Assembly: GCA_945913255.1 (NCBI GenBank)
Contig: CAMEDC010000001.1
Coordinates: 124,001 to 188,000, forward strand
Source of the DNA: an uncultured Lachnospiraceae bacterium
Lineage (GTDB): Bacteria > Bacillota > Clostridia > Lachnospirales > Lachnospiraceae
Reading direction: 5' to 3'
DNA length: 64,000 bases
This document shows, one piece after another, positions 7,677 to 15,363 of this stretch. Position 1 is the first letter of the stretch. The number at the start of each line of letters is the position of its first letter. Under the pieces are notes generated by a model. It did no database searches, was not told the origin of the DNA, and worked only from the letters and a program-made list of their open reading frames with translations. Both the position numbers and the translations under genes were made by a program.

Positions 7677-8414
7677 TTATTGATACTTCAGCATCCGGTA
7701 ATGCTCGCGCTCGCCGAGCATTACTTTTTCCTCCCCCTCAAAGCCCAGCTTTCTGCACAGCTTCAGAGACGGCTCATTCTCCGTTTCCACCAGTACCTGA
7801 ACCCGGTCAAATCCAAGCTCTTCTCTGCCGAATTTGAGGATTGCCCGGCATACTTCCTCCGCATAGCCCTTTCGCTGCCAGGGCACGCCGATGATAAATC
7901 CCAGCTCCGGTTCCGCATACCCTTCCCTGCAGGAAAATCCGGCGCGTCCGATGACTTCACCGCTTTCCTTCTCCAATACCGTCCACACACCAAATTCATA
8001 ATAAGTATAAATCTTTTCAATGTATTCCTTCACATACTGCTTTTCCTGTTCCACCTCCGGATAAAGGTCTTCCATGTATTTCGTAATGGCCGGGTCATTG
8101 TAAATCCTATAAAAAGAGTCCACATCCTCCACCATGGTCTCCCGCACCAGGCACCTTTCTGTCTCCAAAATATTCCAGGGCAGCCCCTTCAGCCTACGAT
8201 AGACCTTCTCCAGATACTCCTGCTCCAGCTGCTCCGGATCTTCCACCGCAAAAATAAAATCAGAAAAATCCTGATTTCCGTTTCCTTCATGAAAATACAC
8301 CAGAACCGCCTGTCCGTCGTCACGCAGCTTTCTTGCCCTGTCTGCATTGTCTGTGATACAAAGTTCCACGGTTTGCCCTTCCACGTACACCGGAAGCTTT
8401 TTGAAATAGCACAT
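7677..8414 (-). CDS. GNAT N-acetyltransferase with an extra N-terminal domain
   Basis: A 245-residue protein. The first 80 residues (MCYFKKLPVYVEGQTVELCI, ARKLRDDGQAVLVYFHEG) form a small domain often placed before acetyltransferases in clostridia. A RimJ/RimL-type GNAT domain follows from about residue 83 (ETERCLVRETMVEDVDSFYRI). The acetyl-CoA loop reads VPWQRKGYAEEVCRAIL and the last conserved part NEPSLKLCRKLGF. These enzymes move an acetyl group from acetyl-CoA to an amine; the acceptor is unknown. Monocistronic, convergent with the membrane-protein gene. Confidence 0.8.
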   Translation of the reverse strand: MCYFKKLPVYVEGQTVELCITDNADRARKLRDDGQAVLVYFHEGNGNQDFSDFIFAVEDPEQLEQEYLEKVYRRLKGLPWNILETERCLVRETMVEDVDSFYRIYNDPAITKYMEDLYPEVEQEKQYVKEYIEKIYTYYEFGVWTVLEKESGEVIGRAGFSCREGYAEPELGFIIGVPWQRKGYAEEVCRAILKFGREELGFDRVQVLVETENEPSLKLCRKLGFEGEEKVMLGEREHYRMLKYQ

Positions 8415-8475
8415 ACCTGTCCACTTTCCTCTTTACTGTCTCTGTCTTTTCGGTTACAATAAATATATCAGAGTC

Positions 8476-8505
8476 TTGCCTGAACCGCTACAATCAAAGT
8501 ATATA
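8476..8505 (+). promoter_or_regulatory. Probable promoter of the cyclophilin gene
   Basis: TTGCCT (8476-8481) and TATATA (8500-8505) are separated by 18 bases, about 55 bases upstream of the start codon. Confidence 0.4.
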
Positions 8506-8560
8506 TCATGGCGGTACAAAATCAAGCATTGACAATCAGAAACAGGAAAGGAATTTTATC

Positions 8561-9091
8561 ATGGCACAGAATCCTATCGTTACTATTACAATGAAAGGCG
8601 GCGATATCATCAAACTGGAGTTGTATCCCGAAACAGCTCCCATCTCCGTCAATAATTTTATCAGTCTTGTAAACAAAAAATACTATGACGGACTGATTTT
8701 TCACCGCGTCATCAAGGGCTTCATGATTCAGGGAGGATGTCCCGACGGCACCGGTATGGGTGGTCCCGGCTACTGCATCAAGGGAGAGTTTGCGCAGAAC
8801 GGCGTTGAAAACAATTTAAAGCACACAGAGGGTGTACTCTCCATGGCAAGAACCATGATTCCCGACTCTGCCGGAAGCCAGTTTTTCATCATGCATAAGA
8901 ATGCACCTCATCTTGACGGTCAGTACGCTGCTTTCGGCAAGGTAATTGAAGGAATGGATGTCGTAAACAAAATTGCCGAGACAAAAACCGACTGGAGCGA
9001 CAAGCCTCTGGAGGCTCAGGTTATGGAAACCGTCACCGTTGATACCTTCGGTGTAGAGTATCCCGAACCGGAAAAATTACCTGAGAGATAA
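8561..9091 (+). CDS. ppiB: Cyclophilin-type peptidyl-prolyl cis-trans isomerase
   Basis: A 176-residue cytoplasmic cyclophilin with no signal peptide. It catalyses cis-trans isomerisation of X-Pro bonds. Signature stretches are FHRVIKGFMIQGGCPDGTG (about 47-65), with the catalytic arginine in FHRV, then SMARTMIPDSAGSQFFI and LDGQYAAFGKVIEGMDVV. The length and spacing are normal for bacterial PpiB. A ribosome site (GGAAAGGAA) precedes the ATG. Monocistronic: a strong terminator follows within 40 bases. Confidence 0.93.
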   Translation: MAQNPIVTITMKGGDIIKLELYPETAPISVNNFISLVNKKYYDGLIFHRVIKGFMIQGGCPDGTGMGGPGYCIKGEFAQNGVENNLKHTEGVLSMARTMIPDSAGSQFFIMHKNAPHLDGQYAAFGKVIEGMDVVNKIAETKTDWSDKPLEAQVMETVTVDTFGVEYPEPEKLPER

Positions 9092-9126
9092 TATTTCAGG
9101 AATTTCAAAATATTGTACCTTCACAG

Positions 9127-9185
9127 CCCCGCTGATGTAAATGCCTGTAAAATAGCTGTAAAACAGGCATTCTTCCTCAGCGGGG
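9127..9185 (+). terminator. Two-tier hairpin terminator of ppiB
   Basis: An outer stem CCCCGCTGA/TCAGCGGGG encloses an inner stem ATGCCTGT/ACAGGCAT. TTCATAATTTGTT follows, a weak T-run compensated by a long GC-rich stem. Confidence 0.65.
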
Positions 9186-9460
9186 TTCATAATTTGTTCA
9201 TAATTCGTTTAATTATTTTTTAATTTAACCTCATTCTTTAGACATTTTCTTATCCTATACTAAGAGCATAGAAACAAAAAAAACACCAGCCAAGACATTC
9301 ACAGTTAATTGTTTACTAAATAACTTTTTCATAATAAATGCCAAGGAACCCGGTTCCTTGGCATCCTCCCTTTTCAGGGGTTTTTCATTTTTTTGCAATT
9401 GTTCAACCATACAAATTTATTAGATATATTTGAAAATTAAAAGTATTTTGGAAAAATGTG
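9186..9460. other. AT-rich gap with an isolated hairpin, possible small RNA
   Basis: No reading frame is convincing. TATACT at 9256-9261 could be a -10 box. About 80 bases later the near-perfect stem TGCCAAGGAACC/GGTTCCTTGGCA (9339-9350 and 9352-9363) is followed by CTCCC/GGGG and long T-runs (9381-9394). This could bound a short untranslated transcript, or simply be a second terminator. Confidence 0.3.
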
Positions 9461-9489
9461 TTGACAAAAAGAAAAACGATGTATAGAAT
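9461..9489 (+). promoter_or_regulatory. Promoter of the cyanase operon
   Basis: TTGACA (9461-9466), 17 bases, TAGAAT (9484-9489). Confidence 0.8.
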
Positions 9490-9506
9490 ACAAAACAACA
9501 ATTGTG

Positions 9507-9541
9507 ACGAAGAGGTCCTTCTGGGACATCTTCGTTTTTTT
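9507..9541 (+). terminator. Attenuator-like terminator in the cyanase leader
   Basis: ACGAAGA pairs with TCTTCGT, with an inner GTCC/GGAC, followed by seven T. It starts 18 bases after the -10 box, and cynS begins 44 bases after it. Because no gene lies between promoter and hairpin, it can only act on the cynS transcript or a tiny RNA. Confidence 0.75.
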
Positions 9542-9584
9542 ATGCGCATATTTAAAATCGAGCAAACATTAGGAGGAGTACATT

Positions 9585-10061
9585 ATGACACCGATGAACA
9601 ATTTTGAATATCTTGAAAGAGTAAAATATGCAGATGAATTGGCTGCTTTAGATGAAGCAAAGCGAAAAAAAGGACTGAGCTATGAAGCTCTTGCAGATCT
9701 TGTTGGCGTGAATAAAGTTTGGTTGACCAGTGCTTTAAAGGGTCAGCAATATGTCCCTGAAGAATACTGCAAAAAAATAGCAGAAGTTTTGGAAGTTCCA
9801 GAAGAGACAACCATGTTTCTTGCTGATCATCCTTATAAAGGAAATACCGACCCTGTACTGTACCGCTTACATGAAGTACTTGATACATACGGACCGGCAA
9901 TCAAAGAACTGATTCATGAAAAAGGCGGAAATGCCATCATGAGTGCTATTGATTTCGGTATTGATGTTGACATTGAAAAAGATCCTCACGGCGACCGCGT
10001 TATTATCACTTGGAATGGCAAATTGCTTCCATATAGTAAGCAGGGCAAATACCCCTGGTAA
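9585..10061 (+). CDS. cynS: Cyanate hydratase (cyanase)
   Basis: A 158-residue enzyme converting cyanate and bicarbonate into ammonia and CO2, through carbamate. The N-terminal helical domain resembles a DNA-binding fold (KKGLSYEALADLVGVNKVWLTSAL). The catalytic domain contains DPVLYRLHEVLDTYGPAIKE, with the conserved arginine and glutamate, and NAIMSAIDFGIDV with the active-site serine. It ends with the usual GKLLPY motif. The length matches E. coli CynS (156), which works as a decamer. AGGAGG at 9571 fixes the start. An FNT-family channel follows in the same operon, so the pair probably brings in and uses a small nitrogenous anion. Confidence 0.95.
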   Translation: MTPMNNFEYLERVKYADELAALDEAKRKKGLSYEALADLVGVNKVWLTSALKGQQYVPEEYCKKIAEVLEVPEETTMFLADHPYKGNTDPVLYRLHEVLDTYGPAIKELIHEKGGNAIMSAIDFGIDVDIEKDPHGDRVIITWNGKLLPYSKQGKYPW

Positions 10062-10090
10062 GTCAAAATATCAACGAAAGGAAGAACGCT

Positions 10091-10885
10091 ATGGAAACAG
10101 CAGTAATCGAAAAAATATCTAATGTTGCGAGAACAAAAGCCGATTATGCAAAGGGAAGTTTCCTTCGCTGCTTTGTATATTCCATGTTTGCCGGTGCATT
10201 TATCGGCATTGGTATTACATTAATCTTCACCCTTGGCGCTCAGGTCAGCGGAAACGAATATTCTGCCGGTTTTACAAAACTGGTTATGGGCGCTAGTTTC
10301 GGTCTTGCACTCTCGATGTGCATCCTGTGCGGAAGTGATTTGTTTACAGGCAACAATCTGTTGCTTGGTGTCGGAGCCATGTCAAAAAAAATTACATGGC
10401 TGGAGGCCTGTCACGTATGGGCAATTAACCTTCTGGGCAATTTATGCGGCTCCTTGCTGGTTGCATATATTGTAAAGCTGGGTGGTTTACTGAACAACGA
10501 GCAATTTGGTACCTTTGTTGTCACAATGAGTGCTAATAAAATCAGCCCTTCTTTTATCCAATTGTTTTTCAGAGGTGCCCTGTGTAACGTCTGTGTCTGC
10601 GTTGCTGTATGGTGTGGACAAAAGCTACAGTCGGAAGCCGCTAAATTAATCATGATTTGGTGGGGATTGTTTGCATTTATCGGAATCGGCCTGGAGCACA
10701 GCATAGCAAATATGACTTTACTCGCACTCGGTATATTATCTCCGTATGCGTCATCCAATGAATTAGTAACCTGGGGCGGATACGCAAGCAATCTGATTCC
10801 TGTTATTTTAGGAAATATGTTTGGTGGTATTATATTGTTTGCATTGCCGTACTATTTCTGCTCAACCTCTAAAAAAAGCAAATAA
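10091..10885 (+). CDS. Formate/nitrite transporter (FNT) family channel
   Basis: A 264-residue membrane protein with six hydrophobic segments and the FNT pattern: SMFAGAFIGIGITLIF near the first helix, CGSDLFTGNNL (about 79-89) in the broken second helix, FFRGALCNVCVCVAVW and IGLEHSIANM (about 201-210) in the second repeat. The central histidine of EHSIANM is the pore histidine of FocA/NirC. FNT pentamers carry small monovalent anions (formate, nitrite, hydrosulfide). It lies 29 bases after cynS with its own GAAAGGAAG site. The substrate could be cyanate, nitrite or formate; the coupling to cyanase argues for cyanate or an anion exchanged with it, which is inference. Confidence 0.88.
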   Translation: METAVIEKISNVARTKADYAKGSFLRCFVYSMFAGAFIGIGITLIFTLGAQVSGNEYSAGFTKLVMGASFGLALSMCILCGSDLFTGNNLLLGVGAMSKKITWLEACHVWAINLLGNLCGSLLVAYIVKLGGLLNNEQFGTFVVTMSANKISPSFIQLFFRGALCNVCVCVAVWCGQKLQSEAAKLIMIWWGLFAFIGIGLEHSIANMTLLALGILSPYASSNELVTWGGYASNLIPVILGNMFGGIILFALPYYFCSTSKKSK

Positions 10886-10936
10886 TTTTTTTAGCAAGAA
10901 TGGCACTTTCAATATTTTTTAATTATTATGCAATTT

Positions 10937-10970
10937 TTGCTTGACTGGAATTACCTTAGTATATTATTCT
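10937..10970 (+). promoter_or_regulatory. Promoter candidates of the AGCS symporter gene
   Basis: Two overlapping solutions: TTGCTT (10937-10942), 17 bases, TATATT (10960-10965); or TTGACT (10941-10946), 18 bases, TATTCT (10965-10970). Confidence 0.5.
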
Positions 10971-10982
10971 GTTAATATTACA

Positions 10983-11019
10983 AGGGCGTAATGATGCATT
11001 CATTACGCCCTGTTTTTTT
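10983..11019 (+). terminator. Intrinsic terminator between FNT gene and AGCS gene
   Basis: A perfect 12-bp stem AGGGCGTAATGA/TCATTACGCCCT with a five-base loop runs into G and seven T. It ends the cynS operon but also lies directly downstream of the AGCS promoter and 40 bases before that gene, so it may work as an attenuator too. Confidence 0.85.
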
Positions 11020-11058
11020 GCAGTTTACTGACAAAAAATCCAAAAGAGGGAGGATCAT

Positions 11059-12513
11059 ATGATGGAAAATATTCTTAACATCATCACTACAGTCAACAAG
11101 TATCTGAACAGCTTTATCTGGGGACCTGTAATGCTGGTCTTTTTCCTGGTGGTAGGACTTCTGTTCACCGTTCGGACAAAGGTATTCCAGATTACCCACA
11201 TTAAGGACTGGCTGGATGTCACCTTTCTTTCCCTGTTCAAAAAGGGCAATAAGAAGGTTCTGCGTACCAAGGACAAACATTCCATTTCCCAGTTTCAGTC
11301 TCTTTGTACCGCTCTTGCCGCTACCATTGGCGTTGGAAACATTTCCGGTGTAGCAGTCGCTCTGGCTCTGGGCGGTCCCGGCGCCATCTTCTGGATGTGG
11401 CTGTCCGCCTTTCTTGGCATGATGACAAACTATGCAGAAAACACATTAGGAATTAAATACCGTTACCGCAATGAAAAAGGAAACTGGGTCGGTGGTGCCA
11501 TGATTTATATCGAAAAAGGACTGGGCTGGAAATGGCTGGCAGTCATTTTCTCCGTGTTCTGTGCTCTTGCTTCCTTTGGAATCGGCAATATCTCCCAGGG
11601 AAATGAGATTGCAAACGGTCTGAAAAATTCCTTCGGAATTCCCACCTGGGTTAGTGCTCTTTTCATTATGCTGTTTGTCGGGCTTGTCATTGTCGGCGGC
11701 ATCAAGCGTATTGCTTCCGTTACCGAAAAAATTGTTCCCTTTATGGCAATTACCTACGTTATCGGCGCTCTCGTGATTATTTTTGCCAATATTACCAAGG
11801 TTCCAGCAGCTTTCGGAGCCATTTTCTCAAATGCCTTCAACTTCTCCTCCATGGGCGGCGGTGTTGCCGGTTTCACCATTATGGTTGCCATGAAGAGAGG
11901 TATTTCCAGAGGTGTGTTCTCCAATGAAGCCGGCTTAGGTTCCTCCGTTATGGTACACTCTGCCTCCGATGTGAAAGAACCCGTTGTCCAGGGAATGTGG
12001 GGTATTTTCGAGGTTTTCGCAGACACTCTGGTTGTCTGCTCCATGACTGCTCTGACGATTCTGACCTCCGGCGTTTATGATTACAACGAATATGCACAAT
12101 ATGTCGGGAAAGACCTTCCTTCCCACCTAAAGAGCGGTGTCGCTCTCACCAGCGCTGCCTTTGAATCCGTTTTCGGTAGCTTCGGCGGTAAATTCATTTC
12201 CATTGCTGTCATGCTGTTCGCTCTCTCCACCATCCTGGGCTGGTCCTACTATGGTGAGCGTGCAATCGAATATTTATTCGGAATTAAAGCAGTTCCGATT
12301 TACAAGATTATCTTTATCCTGATTATCTTCATCGGATGCAATATTTCTCTTTCCCTGGTAGTTGATATTTCCGATACCTTCAACGGATTTATGGCACTGC
12401 CCAACCTGATTGCAATCACGCTCCTGTCCGGTCAGGTTGTCCAGATGACAAAGGACTATGTCGCCCGCGTCAAAGCGGGGAAGGAGACTGTCTCCGGAGA
12501 TGATGTGGCGTAA
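11059..12513 (+). CDS. Sodium:amino-acid symporter, AGCS (alanine/glycine) family
   Basis: A 484-residue transporter with about ten membrane helices. Family motifs are visible: FQSLCTALAATIGVGNISGVA (about 76-96), GPGAIFWMWLSAFLGM, and SRGVFSNEAGLGSSVMVHSA (about 279-298). AGCS proteins import alanine, glycine or glutamine with sodium. GGGAGG lies just before two consecutive ATG codons (11059 and 11062); either could be used. It follows the nitrogen genes and its leader carries a terminator like theirs. A bidirectional hairpin at 12543-12575 closes the gene. Confidence 0.92.
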   Translation: MMENILNIITTVNKYLNSFIWGPVMLVFFLVVGLLFTVRTKVFQITHIKDWLDVTFLSLFKKGNKKVLRTKDKHSISQFQSLCTALAATIGVGNISGVAVALALGGPGAIFWMWLSAFLGMMTNYAENTLGIKYRYRNEKGNWVGGAMIYIEKGLGWKWLAVIFSVFCALASFGIGNISQGNEIANGLKNSFGIPTWVSALFIMLFVGLVIVGGIKRIASVTEKIVPFMAITYVIGALVIIFANITKVPAAFGAIFSNAFNFSSMGGGVAGFTIMVAMKRGISRGVFSNEAGLGSSVMVHSASDVKEPVVQGMWGIFEVFADTLVVCSMTALTILTSGVYDYNEYAQYVGKDLPSHLKSGVALTSAAFESVFGSFGGKFISIAVMLFALSTILGWSYYGERAIEYLFGIKAVPIYKIIFILIIFIGCNISLSLVVDISDTFNGFMALPNLIAITLLSGQVVQMTKDYVARVKAGKETVSGDDVA

Positions 12514-12542
12514 AGGAATAAATTATATCCCTGTACATAGCA

Positions 12543-12575
12543 AAAGAGCGGTCCCTCGAAAGAGAGCCGCTCTTT
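12543..12575. terminator. Bidirectional terminator between convergent genes
   Basis: AAAGAGCGG/CCGCTCTTT with an inner CCTC/GAG and a GAAA loop. It separates the AGCS gene (plus) from the end of the minus-strand island. Confidence 0.7.
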
Positions 12576-12616
12576 AAGCTACGTTGCAATACCTTGCAAA
12601 TGAATTTATGGAATTC

Positions 12617-13018
12617 TTATCTCGCATTAAGGCTGTTTATAAATACCAAATAGCAGGCAAAATCGCCAATCGCCTTCCGATTGTATTTATCATCTTCCTC
12701 ATAACCAAGTTCGTCTCTCCACGCAGCTGCTTTTCCCTGCATTTTAAGATATCTGGCCAACATATTGAATTCGATAATTAACCCATTATGGCAAGAACTT
12801 CTGACGGGATCCCGCTCTATACGTTCTTCTTTATCCCAAACAAACCAATTGGCACGGTAAGAAGCATATTTGACTGCTTTTTCTATCAATTCATCATATA
12901 TTTCCAATCCCTCAGCATCATTCCCTATTTCGGAAATCATCTGGGAATGAATGGATTGCATTGTTTCTATTGATAAACTCTTTGGACTTTCTAAATATTC
13001 TGTATAATTTGATAGCAT
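12617..13018 (-). CDS. Unknown protein, last gene of the AAA+/RNase H island
   Basis: A 133-residue, mostly helical, soluble acidic protein without recognisable family. Visible features are a helical N-terminus (YTEYLESPKSLSIETMQSIH), a tryptophan-containing middle (YRANWFVWDKEERIERD) and a helical C-terminus (LIIEFNMLARYLKMQGK). The ATG at 13018 has a clear GAAGGAGG site. It begins 22 bases after the alpha-CTD-like gene and is the last reading frame of the series before the terminator. Being last in the transcript, it could be an accessory or immunity-like partner; there is no direct evidence for that. Confidence 0.65.
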   Translation of the reverse strand: MLSNYTEYLESPKSLSIETMQSIHSQMISEIGNDAEGLEIYDELIEKAVKYASYRANWFVWDKEERIERDPVRSSCHNGLIIEFNMLARYLKMQGKAAAWRDELGYEEDDKYNRKAIGDFACYLVFINSLNAR

Positions 13019-13040
13019 AATCCTTTTCCTCCTTCAAGTG

Positions 13041-13673
13041 TTATCCCATGTACCGCCCTCGGTAATACGCTGCAAGAAATGTTTCAATGCACTTTTCACA
13101 GCTACGTTCTAACTCATCTCCATCCCCTTTTACCGGACAGTTCTCGTTCCACAATTCAAAAATGTCACAGAATCTACAGCCTTCGCTGGCACTATCTCCA
13201 AAATACATGGATTCAACCAGCCTTGCAATCGGATGCTTACTTGTACGAACAATTCCGCGTGCCTCTAATAACGCACGATTCTGTTTTTCTTTGATTTGTT
13301 TCCATTTACTATTGTTTTCCCGCTCCAGGCGGCGAATCGTCTCCTGATTCTCCTTCTCCCTGTGTTCTAATATCATCATCCTTCTTCTTAAAACATCCGG
13401 ATTTTCCGTCTGGGCAAGGAACTTCTGCTTTTCCGCCTGCGTCATGAGAGAAATATTCCGCGCCGCCAGTTTCTCCTGCACTTCCTGCCACCCACGCTGC
13501 GTCATATTTTCCATTTCCTGTACTTCTTCCATGGATGCATACGCCAGTTTTGCCAAGGTATCACATCTGCCTCTTCGTAAACTGTTATAGGTCCGTACAG
13601 AGAACTCCAATTCGTCTATCTCCGTATGAAATAACTCCTCAAGCTCCTGCTCCGGTATATCGAAAAATTTCAT
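13041..13673 (-). CDS. RNA polymerase alpha C-terminal-domain-like protein
   Basis: A 210-residue protein. Residues 18-75 copy the RNA polymerase alpha-CTD: IDELEFSVRTYNSLRRG, then LAKLAYASMEEVQEMENMTQ and GWQEVQEKLAARNISLM, aligning with the helix-hairpin-helix fold that binds UP elements and activators. The arginine of SVR and the following asparagine, key DNA contacts in E. coli alpha, are retained. Residues about 85-145 are a charged coiled coil (RRRMMILEHREKENQETI). The C-terminus holds CRFC, a lone cysteine and CEKC, a likely zinc site. A GGAGG site precedes the ATG. It could dock to promoters or to RNA polymerase partners without being part of the enzyme; this is inference. Confidence 0.8.
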   Translation of the reverse strand: MKFFDIPEQELEELFHTEIDELEFSVRTYNSLRRGRCDTLAKLAYASMEEVQEMENMTQRGWQEVQEKLAARNISLMTQAEKQKFLAQTENPDVLRRRMMILEHREKENQETIRRLERENNSKWKQIKEKQNRALLEARGIVRTSKHPIARLVESMYFGDSASEGCRFCDIFELWNENCPVKGDGDELERSCEKCIETFLAAYYRGRYMG

Positions 13674-13755
13674 CCTTGACCTCCTTACCCGGCAAACAAA
13701 ACCCTATACTTGCCCATTTTTCGGTAACGTAATTCTAAATCTACGTTCCGCTTTA

Positions 13756-14613
13756 CTAAAACTTCATCCGTCTGCTCTCAGCATCCATAATTTCTCCGCA
13801 TGCTTGAAGTACTTTCAATTTTTCAGTAATCTGTATTGCTCCCTCCGCGATTGCATCATCCTCTATATTGGCAGACTGATAGCAATCTGCCATAATCATC
13901 CCTCGCAAACGTGCTGACATATTTCTTGCAATCGCCTGACGTGTCTTCTGTTTCATGCCTACCAGTGCCTGGACCAGATAATGGTTATCAACATCCCTCA
14001 GCAGCCTCTGAATTTCCCTGTCCGTCATACAGGAAAGTTCTCTCTCCAGCCAGTCTGATGCCTCCCTTATCTCAGGTGCCGCACATCGTGAAAAGTCCGT
14101 CTCAAAATAAATCTTTGCCGCTTCCTCTTTCTTTTTCTGTTTCCGTGCTTCAAAATTTTCGCAGACTCTGACACACTTTTCCCGTATCTCAGACGGAAGC
14201 ATGCTGCTTATAATCTGCATGATACTATAGGGATTCATGTCTTGTTGCACCAATAACGCACCTCTGATCGCAATATATGCTGCTGTCGCTGCATAGCCTT
14301 CCGGCTGACTCACCCAATAATAGTTGGAAAGTACCTCTGCCATACTCTCCAGACTGCATCCATCTACAAGCATCTCCGCCGCCTCATAAAGAATGGCTTC
14401 CGGCTCATTCTCCAAATTCAAACAGGAAGCTTCTTCTTCCACTGACAGCATACCATAGATACGTGTAGTCTCTGCGAAGCTTTTGACAACATAGATAATG
14501 TGTCCTAACAGTTCAATATCCGCATCTGTCGGTTTCGTCTTCCTTTGCTTTTCAATCGCGTCATGGCGCATTTCATTTAAGTACCCCTGCCAAATATCTT
14601 TTTCTGCTTTCAT
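13756..14613 (-). CDS. Soluble protein with FliG-like C-terminal domain
   Basis: A 285-residue protein with no membrane segment. Residues about 190-275 follow the FliG C-terminal pattern: MTDREIQRLLRDVDNHYLVQ, then IARNMSARLRGMI, an IEDDAIAEGAIQI segment and a final ACGEI, like the DDR-x-IQ, NMS-R and GEI marks of the flagellar rotor protein. The preceding NPYSIMQIISSMLPSEIREK recalls the FliG middle domain. No other flagellar gene is in the window, so a motor role is unlikely; a ring-forming scaffold beside the AAA+ protein is possible. It is part of the minus-strand island, with 110 bases upstream and 82 downstream. The similarity was recognised by eye only. Confidence 0.65.
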   Translation of the reverse strand: MKAEKDIWQGYLNEMRHDAIEKQRKTKPTDADIELLGHIIYVVKSFAETTRIYGMLSVEEEASCLNLENEPEAILYEAAEMLVDGCSLESMAEVLSNYYWVSQPEGYAATAAYIAIRGALLVQQDMNPYSIMQIISSMLPSEIREKCVRVCENFEARKQKKKEEAAKIYFETDFSRCAAPEIREASDWLERELSCMTDREIQRLLRDVDNHYLVQALVGMKQKTRQAIARNMSARLRGMIMADCYQSANIEDDAIAEGAIQITEKLKVLQACGEIMDAESRRMKF

Positions 14614-14724
14614 ATGGTACCATTTCCCTTTATCTCTTGCTTTTCATTCTGAAAAGTATTCTGCTGTCTACCAAAAAACTGACTTTCCGGGACAAAAAAC
14701 GCCCCGGTATCGCGCCTGTCAATC

Positions 14725-15354
14725 CTAATTTTCCTGTAAAATACATACTTCAGCATGATACCGTCCCTCTAAAAATTCCCTCAAACTGATATCATTGCCT
14801 CTGTCTCCTGACAGATAAATCTTAGAAACTCCAGCTATGGAACACTCTGCCAAAAGTTGCTGAACAATTTCCACACAGACCTCATAAAAGGGAAGCATAC
14901 ATTCCCGATATACTTCCCGCGACATGACCTCAGATTTCTGCAGCCATAAGTTATCAAATACAATCATTACTTCATCCTTTTGGGCAAGCTCATGCTTTAC
15001 GCTTTCAACGCTTCCATAAAAATCTTCAAAAGCCTTTTTATTCTTGTCATCATCCTCGAAAATTCCAAGCGCCTCCAGCTTTCCAACCTCAATAACCGCC
15101 TTCATCTTTTCTATCAGTCGTCTGTCGGCCTCTTTTATATATTCGTCTAAATCCACCTGATAGGTATCTGTCAGACAGATAAGCTTTCCACCCTGTTTTT
15201 CCACGATATTCGTCCTGCAATCAGCTGAATTCAGACAGAAAACGAGTGCCCGCTCTCCTTCGCGCAACCTATATTCTTCTTTTGCATCAAAATCCTCTGC
15301 AACTTCACAGATTCCCTTCCGTCTATGCTGCATCCGTTTTCTGCCCCTTTCCAC
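14725..15354 (-). CDS. Divergent Hsp70/DnaK nucleotide-domain lobe II-like protein
   Basis: A 209-residue protein. ALVFCLNSADCRTNIVEKQG aligns with the second-lobe start of DnaK (normally VFDLGGGTFDVSI). A helical part (AFEDFYGSVESVKHELAQ) corresponds to the region that precedes SREVYRECMLPFYEVCVEIV and VSKIYLSGDRG, which mirror DnaK TRAKFE and the VGGSTR loop. Both glycine-rich phosphate loops are altered (LNSAD and SGDRG) and lobe I is absent, so ATP hydrolysis is doubtful. It may be a binding module derived from Hsp70. GTG at 15354 is the listed start, but ATG at 15333, with GGAAAGGGG ten bases before it, is an equally good choice. It begins nine bases after the preceding gene. Confidence 0.6.
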   Translation of the reverse strand: MERGRKRMQHRRKGICEVAEDFDAKEEYRLREGERALVFCLNSADCRTNIVEKQGGKLICLTDTYQVDLDEYIKEADRRLIEKMKAVIEVGKLEALGIFEDDDKNKKAFEDFYGSVESVKHELAQKDEVMIVFDNLWLQKSEVMSREVYRECMLPFYEVCVEIVQQLLAECSIAGVSKIYLSGDRGNDISLREFLEGRYHAEVCILQEN

Positions 15355-15363
15355 TCTTCATTT

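Noticed and set aside
9507-9541. ANTAR-type two-hairpin antiterminator for the cyanase and amt leaders
   Set aside because: Only one hairpin fits between promoter and T-run and the loops lack the A1/G4 hexaloop pattern.
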